From Cognatundibacterium rugosum (GTDB lineage: Bacteria > Pseudomonadota > Gammaproteobacteria > Burkholderiales > Burkholderiaceae_D), in contig NZ_JACOGG010000007.1 in assembly GCF_014284365.1 (NCBI RefSeq), forward strand, positions 1 to 64,000: 64,000 nt of DNA. Reading direction: 5' to 3'. Below, one piece after another: positions 1 through 7,235 of this stretch. A model generated the notes under the pieces. The model had not been told where the DNA came from. It ran no database searches and saw only the letters and a program-made list of their open reading frames with translations. A program made the position numbers and the translations under genes. Every line of letters starts with the position of its first letter. Within the stretch, counting starts at the first letter, position 1.

Positions 1-52
1 TGTGCCGCCGACGCCGTCTTGGCGTATTGATTCCATCGTCCATCATGTACAA

Positions 53-75
53 GTGTCCACTTATTAAGTGGACAC
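53..75. repeat. Perfect 10-bp inverted repeat
   Basis: The arms GTGTCCACTT and AAGTGGACAC are separated by ATT. No T-run follows, so this is not a typical intrinsic terminator. It lies 66 bases upstream of the first gene and could be an operator or the relic of a mobile-element end. The structure is certain; the role is unknown. Confidence 0.6.
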
Positions 76-140
76 GATCATCTACGCTTACGCACTTAAC
101 TTCAAGATGACTTCACCGGATGCTTACGAAAGGCACAGCC

Positions 141-605
141 ATGAATGCGGAACAACGACTCATCGCCCTTGGCATTCATCTTTCAGTCGGAAGTGGCCCT
201 GCAGGAAATTATGCAACGGCTGTCCAATCAGGCAAGCTTCTCTTTCTTTCTGGCAAAGCCCCTCCTCCGGTCAATGGCGAGCCACCGAAGGGCCGCCTCG
301 GAAGTGACTATTCAGCAACAGAAGGCTATGAACTCGCACGCTCCGCTTGCATTGATTTGCTGGCCACGCTCAAGAAAACACTTGGCTCTCTGGACAAAGT
401 CGCCCGCATCGTGGAACTTCACGGGTCGCTCTGCACCACGCCAGAATTTGAAGACCATGCGAAGGTCTTAGACGGCGCTTCAGATCTATTGGTGGAAGTT
501 TTTGGCCCTTCGGGCTTGCACGCTCGCTCGGTCATCGGCGTCTACTCGCTACGAAATGGCGTCCCACTAACGCTCAAAGCGACCATTGAGGTGGAGACTG
601 AGTAG
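141..605 (+). CDS. RidA/YjgF-family protein
   Basis: 154 residues, matching the small RidA/YER057c/UK114 fold whose best-known members hydrolyse reactive enamine/imine intermediates released by PLP enzymes. The C-terminal block HARSVIGVYSLRNGVPL carries the conserved arginine region of the family, and the N-terminal half has the typical GKLLFLSGKAP strand. I chose the ATG at 141 over an upstream in-frame ATG at 120 because GAAAGG lies seven bases before it. The gene is followed directly by an attC site (616-681), so it looks like an integron cassette gene. It belongs to a divergent RidA subgroup, so the exact substrate cannot be given. Confidence 0.8.
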   Translation: MNAEQRLIALGIHLSVGSGPAGNYATAVQSGKLLFLSGKAPPPVNGEPPKGRLGSDYSATEGYELARSACIDLLATLKKTLGSLDKVARIVELHGSLCTTPEFEDHAKVLDGASDLLVEVFGPSGLHARSVIGVYSLRNGVPLTLKATIEVETE

Positions 606-615
606 TCATGCAAGC

Positions 616-681
616 GCCCAACCCCTCGTCAGTCAAGGGGACGTCCCGCACGCGGCTCTCATCTTACGTCAAATGTTAGGC
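616..681 (+). other. Integron attC site 1 (after RidA-like gene)
   Basis: The outer boxes are GCCCAAC (616-622, RYYYAAC) and GTTAGGC (675-681, GTTRRRY), which pair with one mismatch. The inner arms around GTCAGTCAAG and CTTACGTC give the usual second stem, and a GGGACGTCCC palindrome sits between them. The length of 66 bp is typical. The site lies 10 bases after a stop codon, as expected for an integron gene cassette. Confidence 0.8.
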
Positions 682-882
682 ACATCGTATTGATTGAGTG
701 AGTTGTTAGACCTTCAGTCAACACACTAGCCGGAATCTTTCACACCAGACTCGCCTCAGTTTTGACGCAGGCAAAGTACTGACCCTTTGTTTCTTTATTG
801 CCAATTTCATCGACCCACTTTACAATCAGTCATCAATTCTTATCAGGGTCAGCGTGCGTTATGTCTCAACTCTCAACAAACA
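682..882 (+). repeat. ORF-less cassette segment, copy B
   Basis: This is the non-coding body between attC1 and attC2. From the first base after the attC1 core it aligns, with many substitutions, to the segment starting at 1374 after attC3. Shared blocks include ATCGTA.TGATTGAGTG, the CTAGCCGGA/CTACCCGGA block, the CTCAGTTTTGA/CTTAGTTTTGA block and TTTATTG.CAATTT. I see no reading frame above about 30 codons that looks coding. It may supply a promoter or a small RNA, or simply be a decayed cassette. Confidence 0.6.
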
Positions 883-940
883 GCCTAACGCGTCGCTGAA
901 GCGGATCTTCTGCGACGCACGCTGAACTTAAACGTTAGGC
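883..940 (+). other. Integron attC site 2
   Basis: The outer boxes GCCTAAC (883-889) and GTTAGGC (934-940) are exact reverse complements. The inner stem GCGTCGC (890-896) pairs perfectly with GCGACGC (912-918). At 58 bp, with both stems intact, this is the best attC site in the window. The next gene starts 18 bases later, so the cassette boundary falls between 934 and 935. Confidence 0.85.
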
Positions 941-958
941 ATTCATCGGAGCAATCAC

Positions 959-1294
959 TTGAACCAGCACCCATTCACAATCTTTGTCCATCTCAAAGCA
1001 GATATCAGTTGGCTGGCGCTAAACCGCCAGGAACGGAAGGAATTCACACAGACCAAGGTTTTCCCTATTTTAAAAAACTATCCTGACATCCGTCATGCAC
1101 ACTTTGACGCTGAAGCCTTCAGCGGTATTACCTCAGACATTGAAATGTTTACCTGTGATGACATTCGTCGTTTCTATTCCTTCTTCGAAGAATTCCGTGA
1201 TTCCGAATTGATCTCCAAAGGATTTTTTTCAATCGTGAATATCTTTCCAACCATCGCTGATGGATATGTCGAATTTGAAGCAGCAAAAACCTAA
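959..1294 (+). CDS. Darcynin-like small protein (integron cassette gene)
   Basis: 111 residues, starting at TTG with CGGAG eight bases upstream. The opening FTIFVHLKADISWLAL and the central HAHFDAEAFSG match my recollection of the darcynin family, small proteins of unknown function. No signal peptide or membrane segment is visible; the protein is acidic and probably cytoplasmic. It begins 18 bases after attC2 and its stop overlaps attC3, so it forms a complete cassette of about 430 bp. The family call is from memory of the pattern; the cassette context is seen directly. Confidence 0.6.
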   Translation: MNQHPFTIFVHLKADISWLALNRQERKEFTQTKVFPILKNYPDIRHAHFDAEAFSGITSDIEMFTCDDIRRFYSFFEEFRDSELISKGFFSIVNIFPTIADGYVEFEAAKT

Positions 1295-1373
1295 CACTAC
1301 GGTGTAGCGAGGCTGGCTAAAAAGCGGGCTTGGTTTGCCCCACCAGCCAGCCCCTTTACCCTGAACGTTTGGA
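1289..1373 (+). other. Degraded integron attC site 3
   Basis: The left box ACCTAAC (1289-1295) fits RYYYAAC. The right box GTTTGGA (1367-1373) departs from GTTRRRY at two positions. The inner stem is strong, GGCTGGCT (1311-1318) with AGCCAGCC (1345-1352). It overlaps the stop of the darcynin-like gene, and downstream of it the ORF-less segment begins as it does after attC1. I read it as an attC site that is decaying. Confidence 0.6.
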
Positions 1374-1573
1374 ATATCGTAGTGATTGAGTGTGTTTTGA
1401 GACCCAAAGTCAAAGCACTACCCGGATTTTGCGCATCAAGCTCACCTTAGTTTTGATACAAGCAAACGCCGATAGTCTGTTTTTTATTGTCAATTTAATC
1501 ACCAAAATTTATAATTGGCCATCATTTTTTGATAAAGCCCTATGCTTTATATTCCATCGTTTGACCACCGATG
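1374..1573 (+). repeat. ORF-less cassette segment, copy D (paralogue of copy B)
   Basis: This segment aligns with 682-882 from the base after the attC core onward, including the blocks around ATTGAGTG, CTACCCGGATTTT, CCTTAGTTTTGA and TTTTTATTG. A 73-codon open frame crosses it but has no start signal, an unnatural composition and no counterpart in copy B, so I do not call a gene. With attC3 and the attC4 relic it makes a second ORF-less cassette. Confidence 0.55.
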
Positions 1574-1625
1574 AGGCATCGTTGCAGCGAATCGCTTGCT
1601 GCGTCCGCTAAACTGATAAGCTGGC
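1574..1625 (+). other. Probable attC relic (site 4)
   Basis: The position corresponds to attC2 relative to the repeated segment. A GCAGC (1584-1588)/GCTGC (1598-1602) stem remains, and the end AGCTGGC is a poor match to GTTAGGC. The outer boxes no longer fit the consensus. The call relies on alignment with copy B and its attC2, so it is inferential. Confidence 0.35.
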
Positions 1626-1629
1626 ACAT

Positions 1630-1938
1630 ATGAAGAACATCCTGATTATCGACGGCGCAGACAACTGCGTGTACGACATCTTCGCCGCCACGGATAGCGA
1701 GTTCGACCTTATTTTTCCGACGGGACAGGACATTGCCTTCATCGACGAAGTCATGACGCGCGGTCCGAGAGCTGAATTGAATGCAGCCTTCAATCGGATT
1801 TGGCAGCGTCCGATACGGAAGGAAGAAGCGATGGGAATTCGTGGCACCCTCTTCTACGAGTTAGAGCACAAGAAGCCGTATTATCCAACCCGACGCGATG
1901 AGGATGCGAGGAATCCAGATGGCACTCGGCTGCGTTAA
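1630..1938 (+). CDS. Conserved hypothetical protein, cassette type
   Basis: 102 residues beginning MKNILIIDGADNCVYDIF, then an acidic middle and a basic tail with HKKPYYPTRRDEDARN. I recall similar short proteins from chromosomal integron cassettes, with no known function. No signal peptide, membrane segment or known motif is visible. The ATG lies five bases after the attC4 relic and has no clear ribosome-binding site. The following 69-base gap holds a short GGCGC/GCGCC hairpin that might be another worn attC. Confidence 0.65.
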   Translation: MKNILIIDGADNCVYDIFAATDSEFDLIFPTGQDIAFIDEVMTRGPRAELNAAFNRIWQRPIRKEEAMGIRGTLFYELEHKKPYYPTRRDEDARNPDGTRLR

Positions 1939-2007
1939 TTGGGCACACCGACGCGGCGCCTGACAGCGCCCTTTAATTTGGGCATTAAATTTTACAAGGA
2001 ACACCCA

Positions 2008-2439
2008 ATGTCATTAGTCTGGTCATCCTCAATCGACAATCTCGACTGGGCAGAGCTTGCCGCGCTGTATCGTGCCGCACCGCTAGGAAACAAGACGCCT
2101 GAAGGGCTGAGAACTGCGTTCACGAACAGTATGTTCAAATGCTTCGTCTACGAGGATGGTAAGCTGGTGGGTGTTGGCCGCGCCCTGGCGGATGGGGTTG
2201 ATTGTTCGTATATTTGCGACGTCGCGCTGCTGCCTAGTCATCAGGGACTGGGTCTGGGTAAGCAAATCGTCGCTAAGCTGGTCAGCTTATCCAGTGGTCA
2301 CAAAAAAATGATTCTGTACGCAGTGCCGGGTAAAGAGCCGTTCTACCAGAAATTCGGTTTCAGACGCATGAGTACCGCGATGGCAATCTTTGAAAATCAA
2401 GGCGACGCCCTGGAGCGAGGGTACCTGAATGAAACCTGA
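2008..2439 (+). CDS. GNAT-family N-acetyltransferase
   Basis: 143 residues. The acetyl-CoA loop is LLPSHQGLGLGKQIVAKLV (Q/R-x-x-G-x-G/A pattern), followed by the GKEPFYQKFGFRR segment typical of motif B in GNAT enzymes. Such proteins transfer an acetyl group from acetyl-CoA to an amine; the substrate here is unknown. The ATG at 2008 is preceded by AAGGAA at 1996-2001. An in-frame start at 1939 would add 23 residues from the intercistronic hairpin and is unlikely. Single-domain acetyltransferases are common cassette cargo. Confidence 0.85.
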   Translation: MSLVWSSSIDNLDWAELAALYRAAPLGNKTPEGLRTAFTNSMFKCFVYEDGKLVGVGRALADGVDCSYICDVALLPSHQGLGLGKQIVAKLVSLSSGHKKMILYAVPGKEPFYQKFGFRRMSTAMAIFENQGDALERGYLNET

Positions 2440-2531
2440 GTCAGCGCTCAGGCGAAATCCCTTTATTCACTGGACAATTTACCGTAAAACCGGGTGTTGC
2501 CACTTCGCTCAACAACAAGCCTGGCAAACTA

Positions 2532-2990
2532 ATGTACATACAGACACTGATTCCGGACCCTGGTTCGCCATGGTTCTTCATTTTCTTCTTAGCCATGTGG
2601 TTCGCGATCACCGGACTCCTGAGCACGTTATCGGGTTGGCGCAGCATGGCCACCCACTGGCGGGCGCGGGGGCAAAATTCAGGCAATACCTATCGCTTCG
2701 TATCGGGAACAATGGGCGCCAAGTCATTTCCGGTCGGGTACGGCAGTTGCCTGACGATCACGGTATCGGAACAAGGTCTGGGCCTTGCGGTTCTCCTCCC
2801 TTTCCGCTTCATGAGCCCGCCGATTTTCATTCCGTGGTCGCAAATCACCAGTGTCACTGAAGGGAAAACATTGTTCATCCGCCATGTACTGATTCAGCCA
2901 CACAACCACTGGACACGCATCAAATTGCACGGCCAAGTCGTCGAGCAGATACTGAGTTCGAGTTCTGGACACTTAGGAAATGCGGCATAA
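2532..2990 (+). CDS. Small membrane protein of unknown function
   Basis: 152 residues. One strong membrane segment lies near residues 13-33 (WFFIFFLAMWFAITGLLSTL); a second hydrophobic stretch near 89-100 (LGLAVLLPFRFM) may be buried or amphipathic. The rest looks like a cytoplasmic beta-rich domain with IFIPWSQITSV, which resembles the bPH-like or STAS-regulated small membrane proteins, but I do not recognise a named family. A CCTGAG/CTCAGG inverted repeat (2435-2452) lies between this gene and the GNAT gene. An overlapping open frame at 2429-2860 is rejected as a shadow. Confidence 0.55.
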   Translation: MYIQTLIPDPGSPWFFIFFLAMWFAITGLLSTLSGWRSMATHWRARGQNSGNTYRFVSGTMGAKSFPVGYGSCLTITVSEQGLGLAVLLPFRFMSPPIFIPWSQITSVTEGKTLFIRHVLIQPHNHWTRIKLHGQVVEQILSSSSGHLGNAA

Positions 2991-3133
2991 GTTTTAGTAT
3001 GGCCGTCTCTGATTGCAGCAAGTTTAACGGTGGCGCAACTCGATGTACGCGCATCGATCTGGATCAAGTAAGTATAAAGTTTATGTAAAATCCCAAGCCA
3101 GTCACGCCACTTTACTCCTTTCTGAAAGCTAAC

Positions 3134-3571
3134 ATGCAGGTTGAACACCGAATCACAGTCAATGCATCCCCCGGGACAGTCTTCCAGATTTATGAGGATG
3201 TCCAACATTGGCATACCTGGGACCCGGACACCAGGCAAGCCTATATTGAAGGGCCATTTCGCGTCGGTAGCCGAGGTCGAATCACGCCTCCTAAGGGAAT
3301 GACAGTTCCTATGCTTCTTACTCAAGTTGAGCCTGGTAAGTGTTTCACGGTTGAATCAAAGATTCCCTTATTTCGTATGCTATTCGAGCATGAGCTCGTT
3401 CCCGTAAACGGAGCGACAGAGGTCATACACAGAGTTACTTTCTCAGGTTTTCTGTCCGTGGTTCTAGGTCCTATGCTCTCTAAGCAACTTAACTCAGGCC
3501 TTCCTGTCACACTGCGCAATCTAAAGACGCTCGCTGAGGCAGCGCGTGCTGACCCTGTCGTCCATCAATAA
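3134..3571 (+). CDS. SRPBCC-family (START-like) protein
   Basis: 145 residues. The start MQVEHRITVNASPGTVFQIY and the following HWHTWDPD fit the N-terminal strand and helix of polyketide-cyclase/SRPBCC proteins, and FSGFLSVVLGPMLSKQL with a long final helix fits their C-terminus. These proteins hold hydrophobic ligands in a helix-grip pocket; the ligand is unknown here. The upstream 143-base gap has no clear promoter or attC. No signal peptide is seen, so the protein is probably cytoplasmic. Confidence 0.75.
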   Translation: MQVEHRITVNASPGTVFQIYEDVQHWHTWDPDTRQAYIEGPFRVGSRGRITPPKGMTVPMLLTQVEPGKCFTVESKIPLFRMLFEHELVPVNGATEVIHRVTFSGFLSVVLGPMLSKQLNSGLPVTLRNLKTLAEAARADPVVHQ

Positions 3572-3610
3572 GGGTCTGCACGGTGAAGCTGCGCCACGTC
3601 AGACACGATT

Positions 3611-4009
3611 ATGTACGACGAAGATAAACACAAGCGCGCTGTCAAGGCAGCGTTGACAAAACGAGGTCTGGGCTCGCTCATGAATGACACAAAATGGCGC
3701 GAGCTGCTTGCTGAGATAAACAAGCTGCCCTTTCCACCGCCTTACCAAAGAAAGGACCTGCTGCATGCTGAGCCCGCTCCAGCCAGCTTTGACTCAGATG
3801 TTTGCTACCACGGGGATTGGGATGAAGGAACGCGTCCTCTGTTTTCTGTCGAATGGATACGAATCCGTCCCAGGTATCTAAACCATGTCGCGAACTTGCT
3901 GCCAAAAGTTACGATTAGTTGTGAGGCTGAACTTGAGCGAGCATTGCAGTCGATTGGACAGGCTTATGAAAAAGTAGATGATTCAATCTGGATTTATGCT
4001 TATCGATGA
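3611..4009 (+). CDS. DUF6678-like hypothetical protein
   Basis: 132 residues, hydrophilic, with no signal peptide or membrane segment. The block MNDTKWRELLAEINKLPFPP followed by a YHGDWDEG stretch and a WIRIRPRY stretch is what I associate with the DUF6678 family of uncharacterised proteins; this is recalled rather than checked. It begins 39 bases after the SRPBCC gene and may be co-transcribed with it. An upstream GTGAAG could weakly serve as a ribosome-binding site. Confidence 0.5.
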   Translation: MYDEDKHKRAVKAALTKRGLGSLMNDTKWRELLAEINKLPFPPPYQRKDLLHAEPAPASFDSDVCYHGDWDEGTRPLFSVEWIRIRPRYLNHVANLLPKVTISCEAELERALQSIGQAYEKVDDSIWIYAYR

Positions 4010-4128
4010 CGTAATGGTCGGCCTCTGATCTGAGCTTTCGGTCAATCGGATTCGCCTTACCGTATGTAAGCTACGGAGAATATTTTTGTTGCCTCCCACG
4101 TTCAAGCAACTCACTTTAGGAGATATCT

Positions 4129-4449
4129 ATGTCACAGCCTATGTTGGTCCTCGTGCAGTTCAACGTAAAGGATTTCCCCAAATACGTCGAGCACTACGCC
4201 TCATTGATGAGTGCAGTCGCAGGCAAATTCGGTGGTCAGTTTCTTGCTGCCACGCGGGATGTCATTGTCAAAGAGGGTCAGACTAGCGGAAATTTCACGG
4301 CCATCATTCGCTTTCCGTCCAAAGAAGCGGCGAATGACATGTATGAGTCTGCGGAATACGCACCATTGAAAGCGAGACGTATTGGCGAACTGACCGATGG
4401 CGGCAATCTCATTTTCATACCTGGCCTAGAGCTACCTCAGACAAAATAA
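4129..4449 (+). CDS. DUF1330-family protein
   Basis: 106 residues with a ferredoxin-like, dimeric alpha-beta layout. VQFNVKDFPKYVEHY, GGQFLAATRD and the IIRFPSKEAANDMYESAEYAPLKARR segment match DUF1330 proteins, which are small, cytoplasmic and of unknown function. The ribosome-binding site TAGGAGAT sits just before the ATG. This is the last gene of the plus-strand accessory run. Confidence 0.8.
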   Translation: MSQPMLVLVQFNVKDFPKYVEHYASLMSAVAGKFGGQFLAATRDVIVKEGQTSGNFTAIIRFPSKEAANDMYESAEYAPLKARRIGELTDGGNLIFIPGLELPQTK

Positions 4450-4520
4450 GTTGAGCCGAGTATGAGAAATGACCAAGGCTTTGGATTTGAATTGCAAATG
4501 ATGTTTGCCCGCCCTCCCCA

Positions 4521-4763
4521 TCACGAAAAGCTCAAATCCAGGCCTATCATCCTGCAAAAAAAATAGGTCGCGAACCCCAGCGCCAGCAGGCTTAGCACGA
4601 AGATGACGGTGACTTTGCGGCCCGCACGCAGTATGGCGCGCTTCTCATCTGCCCACTCCTTCTCTTTTGTTCCTTGATCGTAATGCCACTTGATGGCGAA
4701 GTACATGCCCGTGCCGAGCACGAGTAATTTGAACGTCACGAGGACGATAGGGGTCCATTCCAT
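4521..4763 (-). CDS. Small two-helix membrane protein, unknown
   Basis: 80 residues from the ATG at 4763, which has GGAAA upstream; an in-frame GTG at 4790 is the alternative. Two hydrophobic helices (about residues 5-24 and 50-72) flank a charged loop with GTKEKEWADEKR. No family is recognised. The gene faces the DUF1330 gene from the opposite strand across a 71-base gap that holds no clear terminator. Confidence 0.5.
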   Translation of the reverse strand: MEWTPIVLVTFKLLVLGTGMYFAIKWHYDQGTKEKEWADEKRAILRAGRKVTVIFVLSLLALGFATYFFCRMIGLDLSFS

Positions 4764-5017
4764 TTGCGTATTTCCAAACTGGGTTAACACTAAATTCTAT
4801 AGGCGCAAGCGCTACGAACGCGACATCAGCAGTAGTATTTTCTGCCCATTCTATTTGCTCAGGCGTGTGGCCTGAATCTGCATTCACTCCGCCAGAACAT
4901 ATGCATGGCATTCGGCACAAATAAGAGAAAAACCGGGCACGACAGCCATGCCAGCATGATATCGCTACACGGTCTGAGGCATACTACTTGAAAGCACTAT
5001 CGATACATAGTGACAAA
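4764..5017. other. Gap with no supported gene
   Basis: Short overlapping open frames on both strands have no ribosome-binding sites or recognisable protein similarity. I see no attC box, repeat or RNA gene here. Confidence 0.5.
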
Positions 5018-5197
5018 ATGTCCCAGCCAAAATACATACCAGGAGACGATACGCCCATCTGGTTGCCGCGCTTAGCCGTGCATGGCGGGCCGCGTTTTTT
5101 ACAGATTGCGGATGCCATACTGTTGCAAGGCCTACGCGAGGAATCACGCACTCTCGTCAAGCGCGACTCCCTATCCAATCCGGCCAAATGTAAATAG
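5018..5197 (+). pseudogene. Probable 5' remnant of a GntR/MocR-type regulator
   Basis: The 59-codon frame contains WLPRLAVHGGPRFLQIADAI, which resembles the N-terminal start of PLP-dependent MocR regulators (typically GPRYLAIADAL followed by a winged helix). After that point the frame turns to nonsense, while a different frame reads ARLPIQSG, close to the ARLPTQR that should follow. No aminotransferase domain follows. I infer a frameshifted and truncated relic; an unrelated small gene is possible. Confidence 0.4.
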
Positions 5198-5282
5198 ACA
5201 CAGATCAACTTAGAATCAAAAATTCAACCAATCTGCGCAGCATATCCCCAAGCATGACTGACTATTCGATATAATTCAGACC

Positions 5283-5699
5283 ATGCATCCCTCATTTTTT
5301 CTCCGTCAACTGATTTCCTGGATAGCTTGCTTTGCCTTGCTGTTCAATGGATTTGCGCCCGCACTGGCGGCTGCTTTTCCTAGGAAGCAAGCAGATGGCT
5401 TGTGGGTGGAAATTTGCAGTGCCAACGGCAATAAAGCGCTCAAGCTGATTGCGGTTAGCACGGATGCGGATCAGAAGACGCAGACAGATCAAGTGCAGAG
5501 TTCGCCGAGTAAAGCGCATAAAGGGCATTGTGCCAACTGTCTGCCGCATGCCGATCATGCCGTGTTGATCAATACCTCGCTCAGCGATATTCAACCTGCC
5601 AACATTAGCGCATCGTTCCCGCCACTTTTTTACCATTCCCCCAAACAGCTTTTTTCCTGGGCCAGTGCGCAACCCAGGGCACCGCCTTTCCTGGCCTGA
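5283..5699 (+). CDS. DUF2946-family secreted protein
   Basis: 138 residues. Residues 1-30 form a signal peptide with ALFNGFAPALAAA. The mature part has the CANCLPHADH motif of DUF2946 proteins, which are often found near copper genes and are presumed to bind metal in the periplasm. The C-terminal half ends with PRAPPFLA, also typical. It opens a plus-strand run leading to the MbnP/MbnH-like genes, which supports a copper role. A 266-base gap with no seen gene follows. Confidence 0.75.
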   Translation: MHPSFFLRQLISWIACFALLFNGFAPALAAAFPRKQADGLWVEICSANGNKALKLIAVSTDADQKTQTDQVQSSPSKAHKGHCANCLPHADHAVLINTSLSDIQPANISASFPPLFYHSPKQLFSWASAQPRAPPFLA

Positions 5700-5965
5700 G
5701 TCCTTCAGGCTTCTGATTTCACATTGTGTCTTTGCATAAGCTGCTGACAGCGCGGTCTGCTGCTGTCTTTGCGCGCGGCCATACCGGCATTTGTACCCAC
5801 ATTTTCGCTGTGTTCTGCATTTGCACTGCCATGTGAGTCCATGTGAATCACCCTGCCTGCAGGCTACCCTGATCTCCTGATTGTTTCATTTATCGATAGC
5901 GCCGTGCATGGTGCTCGCCTGTCTGCAGGCGGCATCCGTCACTGCGATGCCGCACAGAGGGAAAT

Positions 5966-6172
5966 ATGTCTGCTTCTTTAAAAAAGTCTGAAGTCTGTTT
6001 ACTGGCGCTGCGCTGCTTTAACGTGGCGGCGATTTGTGCTTTGGGGGTGTGGCATGCCTATGCCTTGATGAGCGTCTCCAAAGCTGCACAACAAGGTATA
6101 CACCTGGCGCCGTTGAAGCTGATTCCGGCCGAGGTGCCCAGCCCTGCGTTCAAGGCCCCGACTCGAATCTGA
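5966..6172 (+). CDS. Small single-pass membrane protein
   Basis: 68 residues with one hydrophobic segment (about residues 10-34, ALRCFNVAAICALGVWHAYA) and a short outer tail rich in proline. GAGGGAAAT precedes the ATG and is a good ribosome-binding site. No family is recognised. Its place between the DUF2946 gene and the outer-membrane gene suggests a part in the same metal-related system, but nothing in the sequence shows that. Confidence 0.5.
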   Translation: MSASLKKSEVCLLALRCFNVAAICALGVWHAYALMSVSKAAQQGIHLAPLKLIPAEVPSPAFKAPTRI

Positions 6173-6232
6173 GTATGTATTTTGTTTTGTTCCTATTTCG
6201 TTCTTATTTTGTTCCATTAAAAAGAAATATCC

Positions 6233-7204
6233 ATGTCTATTTCGAATTTATACAGCACAGTCAAGCGTCCTGCTTTTCTGATGCTGTCCACACTTACGTT
6301 TCTCGCTGCCAGCAATGCGCAGGCATCTTGCGGCAGCAGTTTTTGCCTGGTCAATACCGACTGGTCAGTACAGGGTGCCTGGCTGGAACGCGGTACCCGG
6401 CTTGATTTGCGGTTTGAGCAGGTGAATCAAAACCGCTTGATGTCCGGTGCAGACAAAGTCACGCCATCGAATGCCAATGAGGTCGAGCTGGAAACGATCA
6501 GCCGGCGCTGGGTGTTCAATCTGGATCATGCGTTTCATGACAACTGGGGCGTATCCCTTGCCCTGCCCTTTATTGATCGTTCCCATGTGCATACCGAAAG
6601 CGGTGAAAGGGTCAACTGGACGTATCGTCAGTTAGGTGACGCGCGCGCAGCCTTACGCTACCAATCCGACATACAAGAGTCAGCGAGCGGTAAAAACGCT
6701 GTCATGGGTGCGACGCTGGGGCTCAAACTGGCTACCGCGAAAACCAATATCGCGAACAACACCGGCACACCCGCTGAGCGCAGTCTGCAAGCGGGCAGCG
6801 GCACCACTGACCTGATCGGCAGCGCCTACTACCGGCGCGTGTTGCCAGATCTGGCAAGCACCTGGTTTGTGCAGCTCAATACGGAAATTCCGCTCAATGA
6901 AAAAGATGGCTATCAGCCGGGTGCCACTGTAGGTGTGGATCTGGGGCTGCGTACCGAATGGAAGTATGGCATCTCGCCCATGCTGCAACTGAATTTCCAG
7001 CATAAGAAACGCGACTCGGGCGTTAAGGCCGAGCCAGACAATTCTGGTGGCCGCTCTTTCTCGATCAGCCCCGGACTGAGTTACCGCATCAATGCGCGCA
7101 GCCATCTCTACGGCTTCGCACAGCTGCCTGCCTACCAATACGTCAATGGCGTGCAACTCGCACCAAAATGGGCATTGACTTTGGGCCTGCAATCGTCTTT
7201 TTAA
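6233..7204 (+). CDS. Outer-membrane beta-barrel protein of the MbnPH cluster
   Basis: 323 residues. The signal peptide ends near SNAQA, followed by SCGSSFCLVNTDW, a possible disulfide or metal-binding pair. The remainder alternates hydrophobic and polar residues in strands and ends in a terminal phenylalanine (LGLQSSF), as outer-membrane proteins do. It sits 31 bases before the MbnP-like gene and is probably in its operon. It may be a porin for copper or for a chelator, or simply a structural partner; I do not recognise a named family. Confidence 0.65.
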   Translation: MSISNLYSTVKRPAFLMLSTLTFLAASNAQASCGSSFCLVNTDWSVQGAWLERGTRLDLRFEQVNQNRLMSGADKVTPSNANEVELETISRRWVFNLDHAFHDNWGVSLALPFIDRSHVHTESGERVNWTYRQLGDARAALRYQSDIQESASGKNAVMGATLGLKLATAKTNIANNTGTPAERSLQAGSGTTDLIGSAYYRRVLPDLASTWFVQLNTEIPLNEKDGYQPGATVGVDLGLRTEWKYGISPMLQLNFQHKKRDSGVKAEPDNSGGRSFSISPGLSYRINARSHLYGFAQLPAYQYVNGVQLAPKWALTLGLQSSF

Positions 7205-7235
7205 TCTTTTTAATTTCTTAATTTAGGCAATCAAT

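Noticed and set aside
1..140. Integron integrase or attI
   Set aside because: No tyrosine-recombinase frame and no attI-like pattern; only an inverted repeat lies here. The integrase, if any, is outside the window.
1390..1611. 73-codon frame in ORF-less segment D
   Set aside because: It has no start signal and no counterpart in the homologous segment B, and it ends inside the attC4 relic.
2429..2860. 143-codon frame with many histidines
   Set aside because: It overlaps the 2532-2990 gene in another frame and has no family pattern; the latter has a clear membrane segment and runs on.
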